This document shows positions 1 to 9,650 of a stretch of DNA of 64,000 nucleotides, piece after piece. Position 1 is the first letter of the stretch; each line of letters opens with the position of its first letter. The notes beneath the pieces were generated by a model that was not told the origin of the DNA, made no database searches, and was given only the letters and a program-made list of their open reading frames with translations. The DNA comes from Pseudoselenomonas ruminantium (GTDB lineage Bacteria > Bacillota > Negativicutes > Selenomonadales > Selenomonadaceae). The stretch is taken from NCBI GenBank assembly GCA_902780915.1, contig CACZHK010000005.1, positions 1 through 64,000 of the forward strand, read 5' to 3'. Both the position numbers and the translations under genes were made by a program.

Positions 1-1
1 A

Positions 2-325
2 CTTAGCCGCAACGGTGCTGCTCGCAAGGCACTGCTGCGCAGCATTCTCACTTCCTTCTTCAGATATGGCCGCATCGAGACGACCCAGGCAAAGGCTCGT
101 GAGCTCAAGAGCCTGGCTGAGAAGCTCATCACCCTCGCAAAGCGCGGTGACCTCAGCGCCCGTCGTCAGGCTATTGCCAGCCTGTCTGATGAAGATGTAG
201 TAAGGAAGCTGTTCGATGAAATCGCTGGCAAGTACGCAGACCGCCAGGGCGGCTACACCCGCATCCTGAAGCTCGGCGTGCGCCGCGGCGATGCTGCTCC
301 TATGTGCATCATCGAATTGGTCTAA
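2..325 (+). CDS. rplQ: 50S ribosomal protein L17, 3' part (5' end outside window)
   Basis: Reading frame open from the window edge for 107 codons to TAA. The peptide carries the L17 signature: [13 protein letters not shown] near the start, [27 protein letters not shown] in the middle and a C-terminal [20 protein letters not shown]. Compared with L17 proteins, only about five N-terminal residues are missing. L17 is a large-subunit protein at the exit-tunnel side and usually closes the rpoA operon, which fits its position before a strong intrinsic terminator. Confidence 0.95.
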   Translation, partial: LSRNGAARKALLRSILTSFFRYGRIETTQAKARELKSLAEKLITLAKRGDLSARRQAIASLSDEDVVRKLFDEIAGKYADRQGGYTRILKLGVRRGDAAPMCIIELV

Positions 326-344
326 GCCTAGCATTGAGTATGCA

Positions 345-372
345 AACCAGTCCTTAGGGGCTGGTTTTTTTG
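345..372 (+). terminator. Intrinsic terminator after rplQ
   Basis: AACCAG (345-350) pairs with CTGGTT (361-366); the stem extends inward through TCC/GGG with a TTAG loop and is followed by a T run. It lies 20 bases after the rplQ stop. Confidence 0.85.
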
Positions 373-556
373 TGTTTGGTGGGCAGGCACATATAGAAGG
401 ACGATTGAAGGAGGTGCAGGAAAGGGAGGGGATGACTGCAGCGTTCCTGAATTATATTTGAAGATAGTTGCAGAATCCTTCAATATAATGTAAGATATTA
501 AAACGTATAGACACGCTTGGATATATTATGGCAGTGAAACTGGGGTGGTGATTCTG

Positions 557-1660
557 ATGGAGGGGATGGAACCCTTTTATATGGCGGCAGTGGCCCGCTG
601 TCCGGGGATGGGCAGCGTGCGCCTGCAGGACCTGGTGGAGTTCATGGGTTCGGCTCAGGCAATCTGGGAATCCCAGACCGGTGACTGGCAGGTGCCGGGC
701 ATCGGCGGGAAGCTGAAGGGGCAGTTTGAGGACTTCCGCAAGAGAAATCAGGAACTGCCCCAGCAGGTGCAGGAAGAATGCGCCCGCCTTGGCATCAGGC
801 TGCTCACCATCCGGGAGGAAGATTATCCCACCATGCTCAAGGAGATATACGATGCTCCCGCCGTCCTTTATGTGAAGGGCACCATCAAAAGAGAGGTTCA
901 GCGCGTGGCTATGGTGGGAGCCAGGCGGTTTTCCCCCTATGGTGAGGCGGTAGCCAAGAGCTTTGGCGCAGGTCTGGCCAAGGCCGGGGTGACGGTGGTC
1001 AGCGGCGGTGCCAGGGGCATTGATACGGCCTCTCACCGGGGAGCCTTGCAGGTGCCAGGGGGCAGGACGGTGGCGGTCTTTGGCTGCGGGGTGGATGTCA
1101 TTTACCCGCCTGAGAACCGCCGTCTCTTTGCCACCATAGTGGAACGGGGCGGAGCCCTGATTTCCGAGTACGTGCCCGGCACCCAGCCCCTGCCTGCTTA
1201 TTTCCCCTCCAGGAACCGCATCATCGCGGGCCTCAGCAGGGGCACGGTGGTGGTGGAGGCGGCCCGGCGCTCCGGCTCGCTGATCACGGCGGAGCTGGCT
1301 CTGAGCGAAGGGCGTGAGGTGTTTGCTGTGCCTGGCAGCATCTTCTCCAACACCAGTGAGGGCTGCCACCATCTGCTGAAAGAGGGTGCTGCCATGGCCT
1401 CCTCCGTGGAGGACGTGCTGGAGGGACTGGGGCTTGCGGCGGAGGAAAAGAAGCCCCGCCAGGAGCCAAAGCTCACTCCGGAGCAGCGGCGGGTTTATCA
1501 GGTGCTTTCCTTTGAGCATCCTCTGACCATAGATGAAATCATAGAGTGCCTGCCCGATGAGGAGGTATCTGCCCTGTCCTTCGTGCTCCTGCAGATGGAG
1601 ATGGAGGGGCTAGTGGTGGAAAATGAACTGCACGCCTACAGGCGCGCGGAGAGGGAGTGA
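557..1660 (+). CDS. dprA: DNA-processing protein DprA/Smf
   Basis: About 367 residues, the usual DprA length. DprA loads RecA onto incoming single-stranded DNA during natural transformation. An N-terminal helix-hairpin-helix/SAM-like region is followed by the Rossmann-like DprA core, with GARRFSPYG, the SGGARGIDTASH loop, and GCGVDVIYPPEN. A C-terminal winged-helix segment (last ~60 residues, PLTIDEIIECLPDEEVSAL) closes the protein. ATG 557 has a G-rich element (542-550) at suitable distance; a GTG at 545 is a possible longer start. It is the first gene of the smf-topA-trmFO-hslVU arrangement known from Bacillus and relatives. Confidence 0.93.
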   Translation: MEGMEPFYMAAVARCPGMGSVRLQDLVEFMGSAQAIWESQTGDWQVPGIGGKLKGQFEDFRKRNQELPQQVQEECARLGIRLLTIREEDYPTMLKEIYDAPAVLYVKGTIKREVQRVAMVGARRFSPYGEAVAKSFGAGLAKAGVTVVSGGARGIDTASHRGALQVPGGRTVAVFGCGVDVIYPPENRRLFATIVERGGALISEYVPGTQPLPAYFPSRNRIIAGLSRGTVVVEAARRSGSLITAELALSEGREVFAVPGSIFSNTSEGCHHLLKEGAAMASSVEDVLEGLGLAAEEKKPRQEPKLTPEQRRVYQVLSFEHPLTIDEIIECLPDEEVSALSFVLLQMEMEGLVVENELHAYRRAERE

Positions 1661-1664
1661 CAGT

Positions 1665-3920
1665 TTGGCTGCAGCAATTGCGGAAGCAGAAGAAAAGAAA
1701 AAGGTAAGGCCTAAGAAGAAAGCTACGGCCAGCAAAGTGAAGAAGACCCTGGTGGTGGTGGAGTCCCCTGCCAAGGCCAAGACCATAGAGAAATACCTGG
1801 GCAAGAAGTACATGGTGCGAGCCTCCATGGGACACCTCAGGGATCTGCCCAAGAGCCAGTTCGGCATAGATGTGGAGAATGATTTCGAGCCCAAGTACAT
1901 CAATATCCGGGGCAAAGGGGATTTGATCAAGGCACTGAAGAAGGATGCCAAGAACGCCAGCAAAGTGTATCTGGCAAGCGATCCCGACCGCGAGGGGGAG
2001 GCTATCGCCTGGCACCTCTCATACATCCTGGGGCTTGACCCTGCGGAGGACTGCCGCATTGTCTTCAACGAGATCACCAAGCCTGCCATCCAGGAGGCGG
2101 TGAAGCATCCGCGCTCCATCAACCTTGACCAGGTGGATGCCCAGCAGGCCCGCCGCATGCTTGACCGCATCGTGGGCTACAAGCTGTCGCCTCTCCTGTG
2201 GCGCAAGGTCAGGAAAGGGCTTTCCGCTGGCCGTGTCCAGTCCGTGACTGTGAAGCTCATCTGCGACAGGGAGAAAGAAATCCAGGCCTTTGAGTCTGTA
2301 GAATATTGGACAGTGGGACTGAAGCTCAAAAAGTCCAAGTCCACCCAGTTTGAGGCAGAGCTCACCCAGGTGGATGGGGAGAAGGTGGAACTGCACACCG
2401 AGGCGGAAACCATGGCATTGGTGGCAGACATGGAGAAGCAGCAGCTGAAGGTCAAGGCCATCAAGAAGAGCGAGCGCCGCAGGAAGCCCTCGGCTCCCTT
2501 TACCACCAGCTCTCTGCAGCAGGATGCTGCCCGCAAGCTGGGCTTCACCTCCCGCAAGACCATGATGCTGGCCCAGCAGCTCTATGAGGGCCTGGAACTT
2601 GGCCACAAGGGGCCTGTGGGCCTTATCACCTATATGCGCACCGATTCCACCCGCCTGTCGGAGGTGGCTCAGAATGAGGCCCGCAACTACATTGAGACAA
2701 ATTTCGGCCAAGATTATCTGCCGGAGAAGCCCAATGTCTATGTGGCGGGCAAGAAGGCCCAGGATGCCCATGAGGCCATCCGCCCCACTCAGGCGGAGCT
2801 GGCCCCGGAGGCAGTGGAGAAGTATCTGAGCAAGGATCAGCTGAAGCTCTATACCCTGATCTGGCAGCGCTTCATCGCCTGCCAGATGGTGCCGGCGGTG
2901 TATGACACCATGAGCATCGCCATCGAGGCAGGCAGCCGCTACGGCCTGCGGGCAGCCGGTTCCCGCCTGAAATTCCCGGGCTTCACGGCGGTCTACGCCG
3001 GGGCTGATGCCACCAAGAAGGAGAAGGATGTCATCCTGCCGGAGCTGGCAGAGGAAGATGTGCTGGACCTGGTGAAGACCCTGCCCCAGCAGCACTTCAC
3101 GGAGCCGCCTCCCCGCTACAATGACGCTTCCCTGGTCAAGACCTTGGAGGAAAAGGAGATTGGCCGCCCCAGCACCTATGCGCCCATCATCGAGACCATC
3201 CAGGCCCGGGGCTATGTGCAGCGCATTGACAAGCACTTCCAGCCCACGGAGCTGGGCTTCGTGGTGGTGGATATGCTGGAGGAATACTTCAAGGATATCG
3301 TAGATGTGAAATTCACCGCAGACCTTGAGAATGAGCTGGACGGCATCGCCGAGGGCCAGGTGAAGAAGAACGATCTTTTGGGCGGCTTCTACGGGCCCTT
3401 CGAGGAGACTCTGGAAAAGGCGGACGAGGCCATCGGCCATGTGGAATTGCCTGTGGAGGTTTCCGATGTGCAGTGCGATCTCTGCGGCCGCATGATGGTG
3501 GTGAAGCAGGGACGCTTCGGCAAATTCCTGGCCTGCCCGGGGTTCCCAGAGTGCCGCAATACCAAGCCCCTGCTGAAGGATACGGGGGTCACCTGCCCCA
3601 AGTGCGGCGGCCGCATCGTGGAGCGCCGCACCCGCAGGGGACGCACCTTCTACGGCTGCGAGAACTACCCGGAGTGCGATTACAACACCTGGGATCAGCC
3701 CCTGCAGGAGAAGTGCGGGAAGTGCGGGGCCTTCATGCTGAAGCATCATTACAAGAACGGCAGGGGCATCACCTACTGCAGCAACGATGACTGCGAGAGC
3801 CGCGTGAACCATCCCATCAACAAGGAACTGGAAAAGATCCGCCAGCGGGCGGAGGCCAAGAAGGCCAAGGAAGCAGAAACGGCCGCAGCAGAGGCTGCTG
3901 CCGAAGGAGACAAGGCATGA
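1665..3920 (+). CDS. topA: DNA topoisomerase I (type IA)
   Basis: About 751 residues. The TOPRIM domain begins with [17 protein letters not shown] and contains the metal-binding [14 protein letters not shown]; the catalytic tyrosine is in [11 protein letters not shown] (about Tyr323). Three C-terminal four-cysteine zinc ribbons start at CDLCGR, CPKCGG and CGKCGA. The end is Lys/Glu/Ala-rich. The frame is open further upstream (from 1623, inside dprA), but TTG 1665 is preferred because the GAGAGGGAG element at 1649-1657 is correctly spaced before it. The enzyme relaxes negative supercoils. The stop overlaps the trmFO start (ATGA). Confidence 0.96.
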   Translation: MAAAIAEAEEKKKVRPKKKATASKVKKTLVVVESPAKAKTIEKYLGKKYMVRASMGHLRDLPKSQFGIDVENDFEPKYINIRGKGDLIKALKKDAKNASKVYLASDPDREGEAIAWHLSYILGLDPAEDCRIVFNEITKPAIQEAVKHPRSINLDQVDAQQARRMLDRIVGYKLSPLLWRKVRKGLSAGRVQSVTVKLICDREKEIQAFESVEYWTVGLKLKKSKSTQFEAELTQVDGEKVELHTEAETMALVADMEKQQLKVKAIKKSERRRKPSAPFTTSSLQQDAARKLGFTSRKTMMLAQQLYEGLELGHKGPVGLITYMRTDSTRLSEVAQNEARNYIETNFGQDYLPEKPNVYVAGKKAQDAHEAIRPTQAELAPEAVEKYLSKDQLKLYTLIWQRFIACQMVPAVYDTMSIAIEAGSRYGLRAAGSRLKFPGFTAVYAGADATKKEKDVILPELAEEDVLDLVKTLPQQHFTEPPPRYNDASLVKTLEEKEIGRPSTYAPIIETIQARGYVQRIDKHFQPTELGFVVVDMLEEYFKDIVDVKFTADLENELDGIAEGQVKKNDLLGGFYGPFEETLEKADEAIGHVELPVEVSDVQCDLCGRMMVVKQGRFGKFLACPGFPECRNTKPLLKDTGVTCPKCGGRIVERRTRRGRTFYGCENYPECDYNTWDQPLQEKCGKCGAFMLKHHYKNGRGITYCSNDDCESRVNHPINKELEKIRQRAEAKKAKEAETAAAEAAAEGDKA

Positions 3921-5260
3921 AGAAAGTTATCATCGTCGGCGCAGGGCTGGCCGGGGCAGAAGCTGCCTGGCAGGCCGCCCAGCGGGGCGCTGAGGTGACC
4001 TTATACGAGATGCGCCCGGAAAAATCCACCCCGGCCCACAAGACCGCAGGCTTTGCGGAATTGGTGTGCAGCAACTCCCTGAGGGGGGCGGGCCTGGAGA
4101 ACGCCGTGGGGGTGCTGAAGGAAGAGATGCGGCGGCTGGGTTCCATCATCATGGAAGCAGCTGATGCCACCAAGGTGCCGGCAGGCGGTGCTTTGGCGGT
4201 TGACCGCCACGGCTTCAGCGCTTACATCACCGAAAAGGTAAGCAATCATCCCCGCATCACGGTAGTGCATCAGGAAGTCACCTCCATTCCGGAAGAAGAG
4301 GCAGCGGTGACCATCATTGCCAGTGGCCCGCTGACAGAAGGGGCTTTGGCGGAGGACATCGCCCGCCGCACGGACAGCGATTCCCTGTACTTTTACGACG
4401 CGGCGGCCCCTATCGTGAGCCTGGAATCCGTGGACATGACCAAGGCCTACCGGGCTTCCCGCTACGGCAAGGGAGAGGCGGCCTATATCAACTGCCCCAT
4501 GACCGAGGAGCAGTACCGGGCCTTCTGGCAGGAACTGGTAAATGCGGAAAAGGCGCCTACCAAGGACTTTGAGAAGGAGAAATTCTTCGAGGGCTGCATG
4601 CCTGTGGAAGTGATGGCTTCCCGTGGTGAGGACACCCTGCTTTTCGGCCCGCTGAAGCCTGTGGGGCTGGAGCACCCGGAGACAGGGGAGCTGCCCTTTG
4701 CCGTGGTGCAGCTCAGGCAGGACAATGCAGGAGCTACTCTTTACAACATCGTGGGCTTCCAGACTCATCTGAAGTGGCCGGAGCAGCGTCGGGTCTTCGG
4801 CATGATACCGGGCCTGGAGCACGCTGAGTTCCTGCGCTATGGAGTCATGCACCGCAATACCTTCCTGAATTCTCCCCGCCATATGCGTCCCACCTATCAG
4901 CTGAAGGGCAATGACCAGCTGTTCTTTGCCGGACAGATGACGGGAGTGGAAGGCTATGTGGAAAGCGCTTCCTCGGGGCTGGTAGCAGGCATCAACGCCG
5001 TGCAGGTGGCCCGGGGCCTTGAGCCTTTGGTCTTCCCGGAGGAAACCTGCCACGGGGCGCTGGCCCACTACATCACCACCTGCGAGGCCAAGCACTTCCA
5101 GCCCATGAATGTGAATTTCGGCCTCTTGCCGGATACGGGACTGACCAAGCAGGATTTGCGTGCCATCCCCAGAGGGGAACGCAAAAAATACAAAAAAGAA
5201 TGGCTGGCCAAAAGAGCCTTGGAGAGCCTGGAGAAATTCAAGCCCCGGCTCGGCTTTTGA
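3917..5260 (+). CDS. trmFO: Methylenetetrahydrofolate--tRNA-(uracil-5-)-methyltransferase TrmFO
   Basis: 447 residues, typical for TrmFO (formerly Gid). It forms 5-methyluridine at position 54 in the T-loop of tRNAs, using methylenetetrahydrofolate and FAD. The N-terminal FAD-binding motif is [13 protein letters not shown]; other family landmarks are [10 protein letters not shown], the Cys-containing [14 protein letters not shown], and [17 protein letters not shown] near the C-terminus. Its ATG overlaps the topA stop by four bases, so translation is probably coupled. In Bacillus a xerC/codV gene usually follows; here hslV follows directly. Confidence 0.95.
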   Translation: MKKVIIVGAGLAGAEAAWQAAQRGAEVTLYEMRPEKSTPAHKTAGFAELVCSNSLRGAGLENAVGVLKEEMRRLGSIIMEAADATKVPAGGALAVDRHGFSAYITEKVSNHPRITVVHQEVTSIPEEEAAVTIIASGPLTEGALAEDIARRTDSDSLYFYDAAAPIVSLESVDMTKAYRASRYGKGEAAYINCPMTEEQYRAFWQELVNAEKAPTKDFEKEKFFEGCMPVEVMASRGEDTLLFGPLKPVGLEHPETGELPFAVVQLRQDNAGATLYNIVGFQTHLKWPEQRRVFGMIPGLEHAEFLRYGVMHRNTFLNSPRHMRPTYQLKGNDQLFFAGQMTGVEGYVESASSGLVAGINAVQVARGLEPLVFPEETCHGALAHYITTCEAKHFQPMNVNFGLLPDTGLTKQDLRAIPRGERKKYKKEWLAKRALESLEKFKPRLGF

Positions 5261-5282
5261 GCCTGTATAGGAGTTGATATTT

Positions 5283-5831
5283 ATGGAAAGCAGAATGGAA
5301 TTTCATGCCACTACCATCTGTGCCGTGCGCAAGAACGGCAAGACGGCCATCGCCGGTGACGGCCAGGTGACCTTCGGCCAGAGCGCCATCATGAAGGCCA
5401 ACGCCCGCAAGGTGCGCACCCTCTACCACGGCAAGGTGCTGGCAGGCTTTGCAGGTTCCGTGGCAGATGCCTTCACCCTCTTCGAGAAATTCGAGGGCAA
5501 GCTGGAAAGCTACAATGGCAACCTGCAGCGGGCTGCCGTGGAGCTGGCTAAGGACTGGCGCACGGACAGGGTGCTGCGCAAGCTGGAAGCCCTGCTCCTG
5601 GTGGCTGACAAGGACAAGATCCTCATGCTCTCCGGCAATGGCGAGGTCATCGAGCCGGACGGGGATGTGGCAGCCATCGGTTCCGGCGGCTTCTATGCCC
5701 TGGCTGCTGCCCGGGCCATGGTGCAGCATACTGATATGGAGGCCAAAGAGGTAGCCAAGGAGGCCCTTTCCATAGCCGCAGACATCTGCGTCTACACGAA
5801 CCATAATATCAAGGTGGAGGAACTGGCATGA
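5283..5831 (+). CDS. hslV: ATP-dependent protease proteolytic subunit HslV (ClpQ)
   Basis: About 182 residues, an N-terminal nucleophile threonine protease of the 20S-proteasome beta-subunit type. The mature enzyme should begin at the first Thr of HATTI (about residue 10) after removal of a short propeptide. GDGQVTFGQ and [13 protein letters not shown] are family landmarks. ATG 5283 follows TAGGAG (5268-5273) by nine bases; a TTG at 5274 lies too close to that element. The last codons overlap hslU by four bases, so the two subunits of the complex are co-translated. Confidence 0.95.
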   Translation: MESRMEFHATTICAVRKNGKTAIAGDGQVTFGQSAIMKANARKVRTLYHGKVLAGFAGSVADAFTLFEKFEGKLESYNGNLQRAAVELAKDWRTDRVLRKLEALLLVADKDKILMLSGNGEVIEPDGDVAAIGSGGFYALAAARAMVQHTDMEAKEVAKEALSIAADICVYTNHNIKVEELA

Positions 5832-7240
5832 GCGACATTGAGAAGAAAATAGCGGATATCGGCGTGAACGAGCAGACTCCCCGGGAAATCGTGGCGGAGC
5901 TGGACAAGTATGTGGTGGGGCAGGACGATGCCAAGCGCTCTGTGGCCATTGCCCTGCGCAACCGCTGGCGTTCCCGCCAGCTGACGGGCGCCATGAAGGA
6001 GGATATCATCCCCAAGAACATCCTCATGATCGGCTCCACCGGCGTGGGCAAGACAGAGATTGCCCGCCGCCTGGCGAAGCTCGTCAAGGCTCCCTTCATC
6101 AAGGTAGAGGCCACCAAGTTCACCGAGGTGGGCTATGTGGGCCGGGATGTGGAGTCCATCGTCAGAGACCTAGCCGAGACTTCTGTGCGCATGGTGCGCC
6201 AGCAGCGCATGGAGGCTGTGCAGGACAGAGCCAGGGAATTGGCTGAGGAACGCATTCTCGATGTGTTCGTGCCCCAGCCCAAGAAGTCCCAGAATCCTCT
6301 GGGCAAGCTCTTCGGGGCTGCCGAGGAAGAAGAGGAGAAGCAGGAGGAGCCCAAGTACCCGGCAGGCCGCGAATGGGTCAAGAAGCGCCTGGACAAGGGC
6401 GAGCTGGAGGAAGAAACCATCGAAATAGATGTGGAGGAATCTGCCAAGCCCATGGTGGGCATGTTTGCCGGTTCCAGCCTGGAAGGCATGGGGGACAACC
6501 TGCAGGACATGATTGGCAACTTGATGCCCAAGAACCGCAAGAAGCGCAAGGTCACTGTGGCCCAGGCCCGCAAGATTTTCACCCAGGAGGAAGCAGCCAA
6601 GCTCATCGACATGGATGCAGTGGCTGACGAGGCCGTGAAGGTGGCAGAGTACACCGGCATTGTCTTCCTGGATGAGATCGACAAGGTAGCCGTGCGCAAT
6701 GGCTCCGGCGGCGGGGCAGATGTGTCCCGTGAAGGTGTGCAGCGGGATATCCTGCCCATCGTGGAAGGCTCTACGGTCATGACCAAGTATGGCCCCGTGA
6801 AGACCGACCACATCCTCTTCATCGCTGCCGGTGCCTTCCACACCGCCAAGCCCTCCGATCTCATCCCGGAGCTGCAGGGACGCTTCCCCATCCGCGTGGA
6901 GCTGAAGTCCCTGCGCAAGGAAGATTTCGAGAAAATCCTCACGGAACCTCAGAATGCCCTGCTGAAGCAGTATGAGGCCCTGCTGGCCACTGAGGGCGTG
7001 ACCATCGAGTTCAAGCCCGACGCCATCAGCCGGGTGGCTGAGCTGGCCTGCGATGTGAACGAGCAGGCCGAGGACATCGGCGCTCGCCGTCTCCACACCC
7101 TGCTGGAGAAACTGCTGGAGCAGGTGAGCTTTGATGCCCCAGACCTCACTGAGAAGCATGTAACCATTGATGCGTCCTATGTGGATGAGAAGTTATCCGA
7201 TATCGTGGTGAACAGGGATCTGTCCCAGTTCATTCTCTAA
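5828..7240 (+). CDS. hslU: ATP-dependent protease ATPase subunit HslU (ClpY)
   Basis: 470 residues, an AAA+ unfoldase of the Clp/Hsp100 family that feeds substrates into HslV. The Walker A motif is [13 protein letters not shown] and Walker B is [10 protein letters not shown]. The GYVGRD pore loop is present after the first strand, and a variable, charged I domain (about residues 110-240) separates Walker A from Walker B as expected. The sensor/C-terminal region includes [13 protein letters not shown]. It overlaps hslV by four bases and ends before a strong hairpin terminator, closing the dprA-hslU cluster. Confidence 0.96.
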   Translation: MSDIEKKIADIGVNEQTPREIVAELDKYVVGQDDAKRSVAIALRNRWRSRQLTGAMKEDIIPKNILMIGSTGVGKTEIARRLAKLVKAPFIKVEATKFTEVGYVGRDVESIVRDLAETSVRMVRQQRMEAVQDRARELAEERILDVFVPQPKKSQNPLGKLFGAAEEEEEKQEEPKYPAGREWVKKRLDKGELEEETIEIDVEESAKPMVGMFAGSSLEGMGDNLQDMIGNLMPKNRKKRKVTVAQARKIFTQEEAAKLIDMDAVADEAVKVAEYTGIVFLDEIDKVAVRNGSGGGADVSREGVQRDILPIVEGSTVMTKYGPVKTDHILFIAAGAFHTAKPSDLIPELQGRFPIRVELKSLRKEDFEKILTEPQNALLKQYEALLATEGVTIEFKPDAISRVAELACDVNEQAEDIGARRLHTLLEKLLEQVSFDAPDLTEKHVTIDASYVDEKLSDIVVNRDLSQFIL

Positions 7241-7268
7241 GCAAGTTTTTTCTGGAGATTTATGGCAG

Positions 7269-7305
7269 GCGGCAGCTTCTGAAGCTGCCGCTTTTGCTTT
7301 TCCTT
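7269..7305 (+). terminator. Intrinsic terminator after hslU
   Basis: GCGGCAGCTTC (7269-7279) and GAAGCTGCCGC (7281-7291) form a long perfect GC-rich stem, followed by TTTTGCTTTTCCTTT. Confidence 0.88.
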
Positions 7306-7465
7306 TGGGCAGGGTGGCATGAAAGCAGAAAATTTAATTAAAAATATTTAATTGCCATCTATGATAATTGTGAAAACTATGATAAAATAATCTTGGTATG
7401 TAAAAAGTTCGAAAATACAGCTATTGTGTTTCAATGTTTCAAAAATCAGAAAGGGAGAGGCTTAC

Positions 7466-8245
7466 ATGTCATCATTGCTGGAAAAAACAAGGAAGATCAA
7501 CCGTCTGCTGCAGCGTTCCGAGAATGTGGAGTATGACGGCATCTCCCGTGTCCTTAGCAACGTGCTCAATGCGAATGTCTATATCACCAACAAGAAAGGC
7601 AAGATTTTCGGCTATGCTTTCGTAGATGATTTCGAATGTGATCTGATGGTGGACAAGGTCATCAATCAGGGAGAGTTCCCCAAGCACTACGTGAGCTGGC
7701 TCATGCGCATGGACGAGACCAATGCCAACCTGCGCTCCAAGACGGGCATGTGCGCTTACTCCGAGAACAGCCGCTGCCTGTTCAATGGCAAGAACACCAC
7801 AGTGGTGCCAATCTACGGGGTGGGGGAGCGCATCGGCACGCTCATCATCGCTAAGTACGATGAGGAGTTCACCGATGATGACCTCCTGCTCTGCGAGTAT
7901 GGCGCAACTGTCGTGGGCATGGAAATGCTCCGCGACCACGCCCAGAAGATTGAGATCGAGGCCCGCAAGAAGGCTACGGTGCAGATTGCCCTGAACACCC
8001 TGTCCTTCTCCGAGCGCAAGGCTGCCATCGCCATCCTGTCCGCCCTGGACAGCACCGAGGGTCTCTTGGTGGCTTCCAAGATTGCAGACGAAGTGAAGAT
8101 CACCCGTTCCGTCATCGTCAATGCCCTCAGGAAATTCGAGTCCGCCGGTGTCATCGAGTCCAAGTCCCTGGGCATGAAGGGCACTTACATCAAGGTGCTC
8201 AACGAATACCTGCTGGATGAAGTCCAGAAGCTGAAAAACGAGTAA
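7466..8245 (+). CDS. codY: GTP-sensing global transcriptional repressor CodY
   Basis: 259 residues, the standard CodY length. An N-terminal GAF-type branched-chain amino acid-binding domain begins MSSLLEKTRKINRLLQ and holds YITNKKGKIFGYAF. The C-terminal winged helix contains the conserved ASKIADEVKITRSVIVNALR recognition region and SLGMKGTYIKV. ATG 7466 follows AAGGGAGAGG (7451-7460). CodY represses amino acid biosynthesis and transport genes when branched-chain amino acids and GTP are plentiful. The flanking genes serC and serA are plausible targets by function, but no clear CodY box (AATTTTCWGAAAATT) was found near them. Confidence 0.96.
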   Translation: MSSLLEKTRKINRLLQRSENVEYDGISRVLSNVLNANVYITNKKGKIFGYAFVDDFECDLMVDKVINQGEFPKHYVSWLMRMDETNANLRSKTGMCAYSENSRCLFNGKNTTVVPIYGVGERIGTLIIAKYDEEFTDDDLLLCEYGATVVGMEMLRDHAQKIEIEARKKATVQIALNTLSFSERKAAIAILSALDSTEGLLVASKIADEVKITRSVIVNALRKFESAGVIESKSLGMKGTYIKVLNEYLLDEVQKLKNE

Positions 8246-8260
8246 TAAGGTGGCAAATAA

Positions 8261-8306
8261 AAAAGGCATCTGCCAACTCATCCTCAGGATGAAGGCAGAT
8301 GCCTTT
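8261..8306. terminator. Bidirectional terminator between codY and serC
   Basis: AAAAGGCATCTGCC (8261-8274) pairs perfectly with GGCAGATGCCTTTT (8293-8306). The symmetric A and T flanks let it serve both convergent genes. Confidence 0.88.
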
Positions 8307-8315
8307 TGCTTTGCT

Positions 8316-9404
8316 TCAGTGTGCCTTGCGGAAGCTTGCCATGAACTCTGCCAGCTTCTCTACGCCCTCATAGGGCATGGCGTTGTAGATGGAGGCTCTC
8401 ATGCCGCCTACGCTGCGGTGGCCCTTGACACCGCCCAGGCCCACTTTGCCGGCCTCGGCCACGAATTCCTTCTCCAGCTCCTCGCTGGGCAGGCGGAAGG
8501 TGACGTTCATGAAGGAACGGCTGTCCTTGTCCGCATGGCCCTTGTAGAAGCCCTCGGAGCTGTCGATGGCCTCGTAGAGCAGGGCTGCTTTCTTGGCATT
8601 GCGCTCTGCCATGACGGAGAGGCCGCCCTGGGCCTTGATCCAGGCTGCCACCTTGCCGACCATGTAGATGCAGAAGGCGGGAGGAGTGTTGTAAAGGGAG
8701 TTCTTCTTGTAGAAGGTGTCATAGCGCAGCATGGTGGGCAGGGTCTCGGGGCTCTTTTCCAGCAGGGACTTCTTTGCTACCACCAGCACCGTGCCTGCAG
8801 GCCCCAGATTCTTCTGGACACCGGCGTAGATGAAGGAGAACTTGGAGAAGTCCAGGGGGCGGGAGAGCATGTCAGAAGACATATCGGCAAAGAGGGGCAC
8901 GCCCTTGGTATCGGGGATGTAATGGTACTCAGTGCCGTAGATGGTATTGTTGTAGCAGAGGTGGACATAGGCAGCCTCCGGGTTTATCTTCAGCTCCTCC
9001 TGAGTGGGGATATGGCGGAAGTCCACATCTTTGCTGGAAGCGGCCACTTCGCCTACCCCCAGGATCTCAGCTTCCTTATAAGCCTTGCTGGCGAAGCTGC
9101 CGGAGAGCACGTAGGAACCCTTGTGCTCCTTGGTGGCGAAATTCATGGGAATCATGTCGAACTGCAGGCTGGCGCCGCCCTGGATGAAGAGGACTTCGTA
9201 GTCATCGCCCAGGCCCATCAGCTCTTTTACATCTGCCTTGGCTTTTTCCAGCACTTCGTCAAACTGCTTGGCGCGATGGCTGATCTCCAGGATGCTCATG
9301 CCGCTGTGGTTGAAGTTCAGGAATTCGCCCTGGGCCTCCTTCAGCACTTCCAGGGGCAGTACGGCAGGACCAGGGTTGAAATTATAGATACGCTCTGCTT
9401 CCAA
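8316..9404 (-). CDS. serC: Phosphoserine aminotransferase
   Basis: 362 residues, a fold-type I PLP aminotransferase of class V. It converts 3-phosphohydroxypyruvate and glutamate to phosphoserine in serine biosynthesis. The N-terminus YNFNPGPAVLP, the FNHSGMSILEISHRA segment, FIQGGASLQF and the PLP-binding lysine in YAGVQKNLGPAG are all present. The gene is divergent from serA, which makes the preceding product of the pathway, and shares the 9405-9650 control region with it. AGGAGG stands before the ATG. Confidence 0.96.
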   Translation of the reverse strand: MEAERIYNFNPGPAVLPLEVLKEAQGEFLNFNHSGMSILEISHRAKQFDEVLEKAKADVKELMGLGDDYEVLFIQGGASLQFDMIPMNFATKEHKGSYVLSGSFASKAYKEAEILGVGEVAASSKDVDFRHIPTQEELKINPEAAYVHLCYNNTIYGTEYHYIPDTKGVPLFADMSSDMLSRPLDFSKFSFIYAGVQKNLGPAGTVLVVAKKSLLEKSPETLPTMLRYDTFYKKNSLYNTPPAFCIYMVGKVAAWIKAQGGLSVMAERNAKKAALLYEAIDSSEGFYKGHADKDSRSFMNVTFRLPSEELEKEFVAEAGKVGLGGVKGHRSVGGMRASIYNAMPYEGVEKLAEFMASFRKAH

Positions 9405-9492
9405 TGATAATACCTCCTAAATAATCGCAAGATATTCGAGGGATTTTCTGTCTTCAGCCTTTTTTGCAAGCTGAAGGGGTATCGTTTTTACT

Positions 9493-9521
9493 ATTGTAAC
9501 TGTAATTATGACTAAAAGCAA
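9493..9521 (-). promoter_or_regulatory. Probable sigma-70-type promoter for serC
   Basis: Read on the minus strand: TTGCTT (9516-9521), a 17-base spacer and TACAAT (9493-9498). The leader that follows contains a short hairpin, CTTCAGC/GCTGAAG (9452-9476), of unknown meaning. Confidence 0.55.
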
Positions 9522-9557
9522 GGCTGAAAATAAACTTTGTTTTTCTCAAGCGAACAC

Positions 9558-9586
9558 TTGACGATAGAAAGCGGATGGCTTATATT
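9558..9586 (+). promoter_or_regulatory. Promoter for serA
   Basis: TTGACG (9558-9563), 17-base spacer, TATATT (9581-9586), about 65 bases before the serA start. Confidence 0.7.
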
Positions 9587-9650
9587 ATTTATGGATAGTT
9601 CCTTAGCTTGAAATAGAAAATTGTGCAATCATAAAAGGAGAGTCGGAGAG

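Noticed and set aside
432-461. Nine-codon leader peptide before dprA
   Set aside because: A good ribosome-binding site precedes ATG 432, but such a short frame is expected by chance and no attenuator follows.
2019-3812. A 597-codon open frame antisense to topA
   Set aside because: High GC third positions leave long antisense frames open; its peptide is rich in His, Leu, Gly and Gln with no family motif, and topA is certain.
7320-7420. CodY box near codY and the ser genes
   Set aside because: Only half-site similarity (GAAAATT at 7328) was found; the full AATTTTCWGAAAATT was not.
8250-9407. 385-codon plus-strand frame opposite serC
   Set aside because: serC is unambiguous on the minus strand; the frame also begins within the bidirectional terminator.
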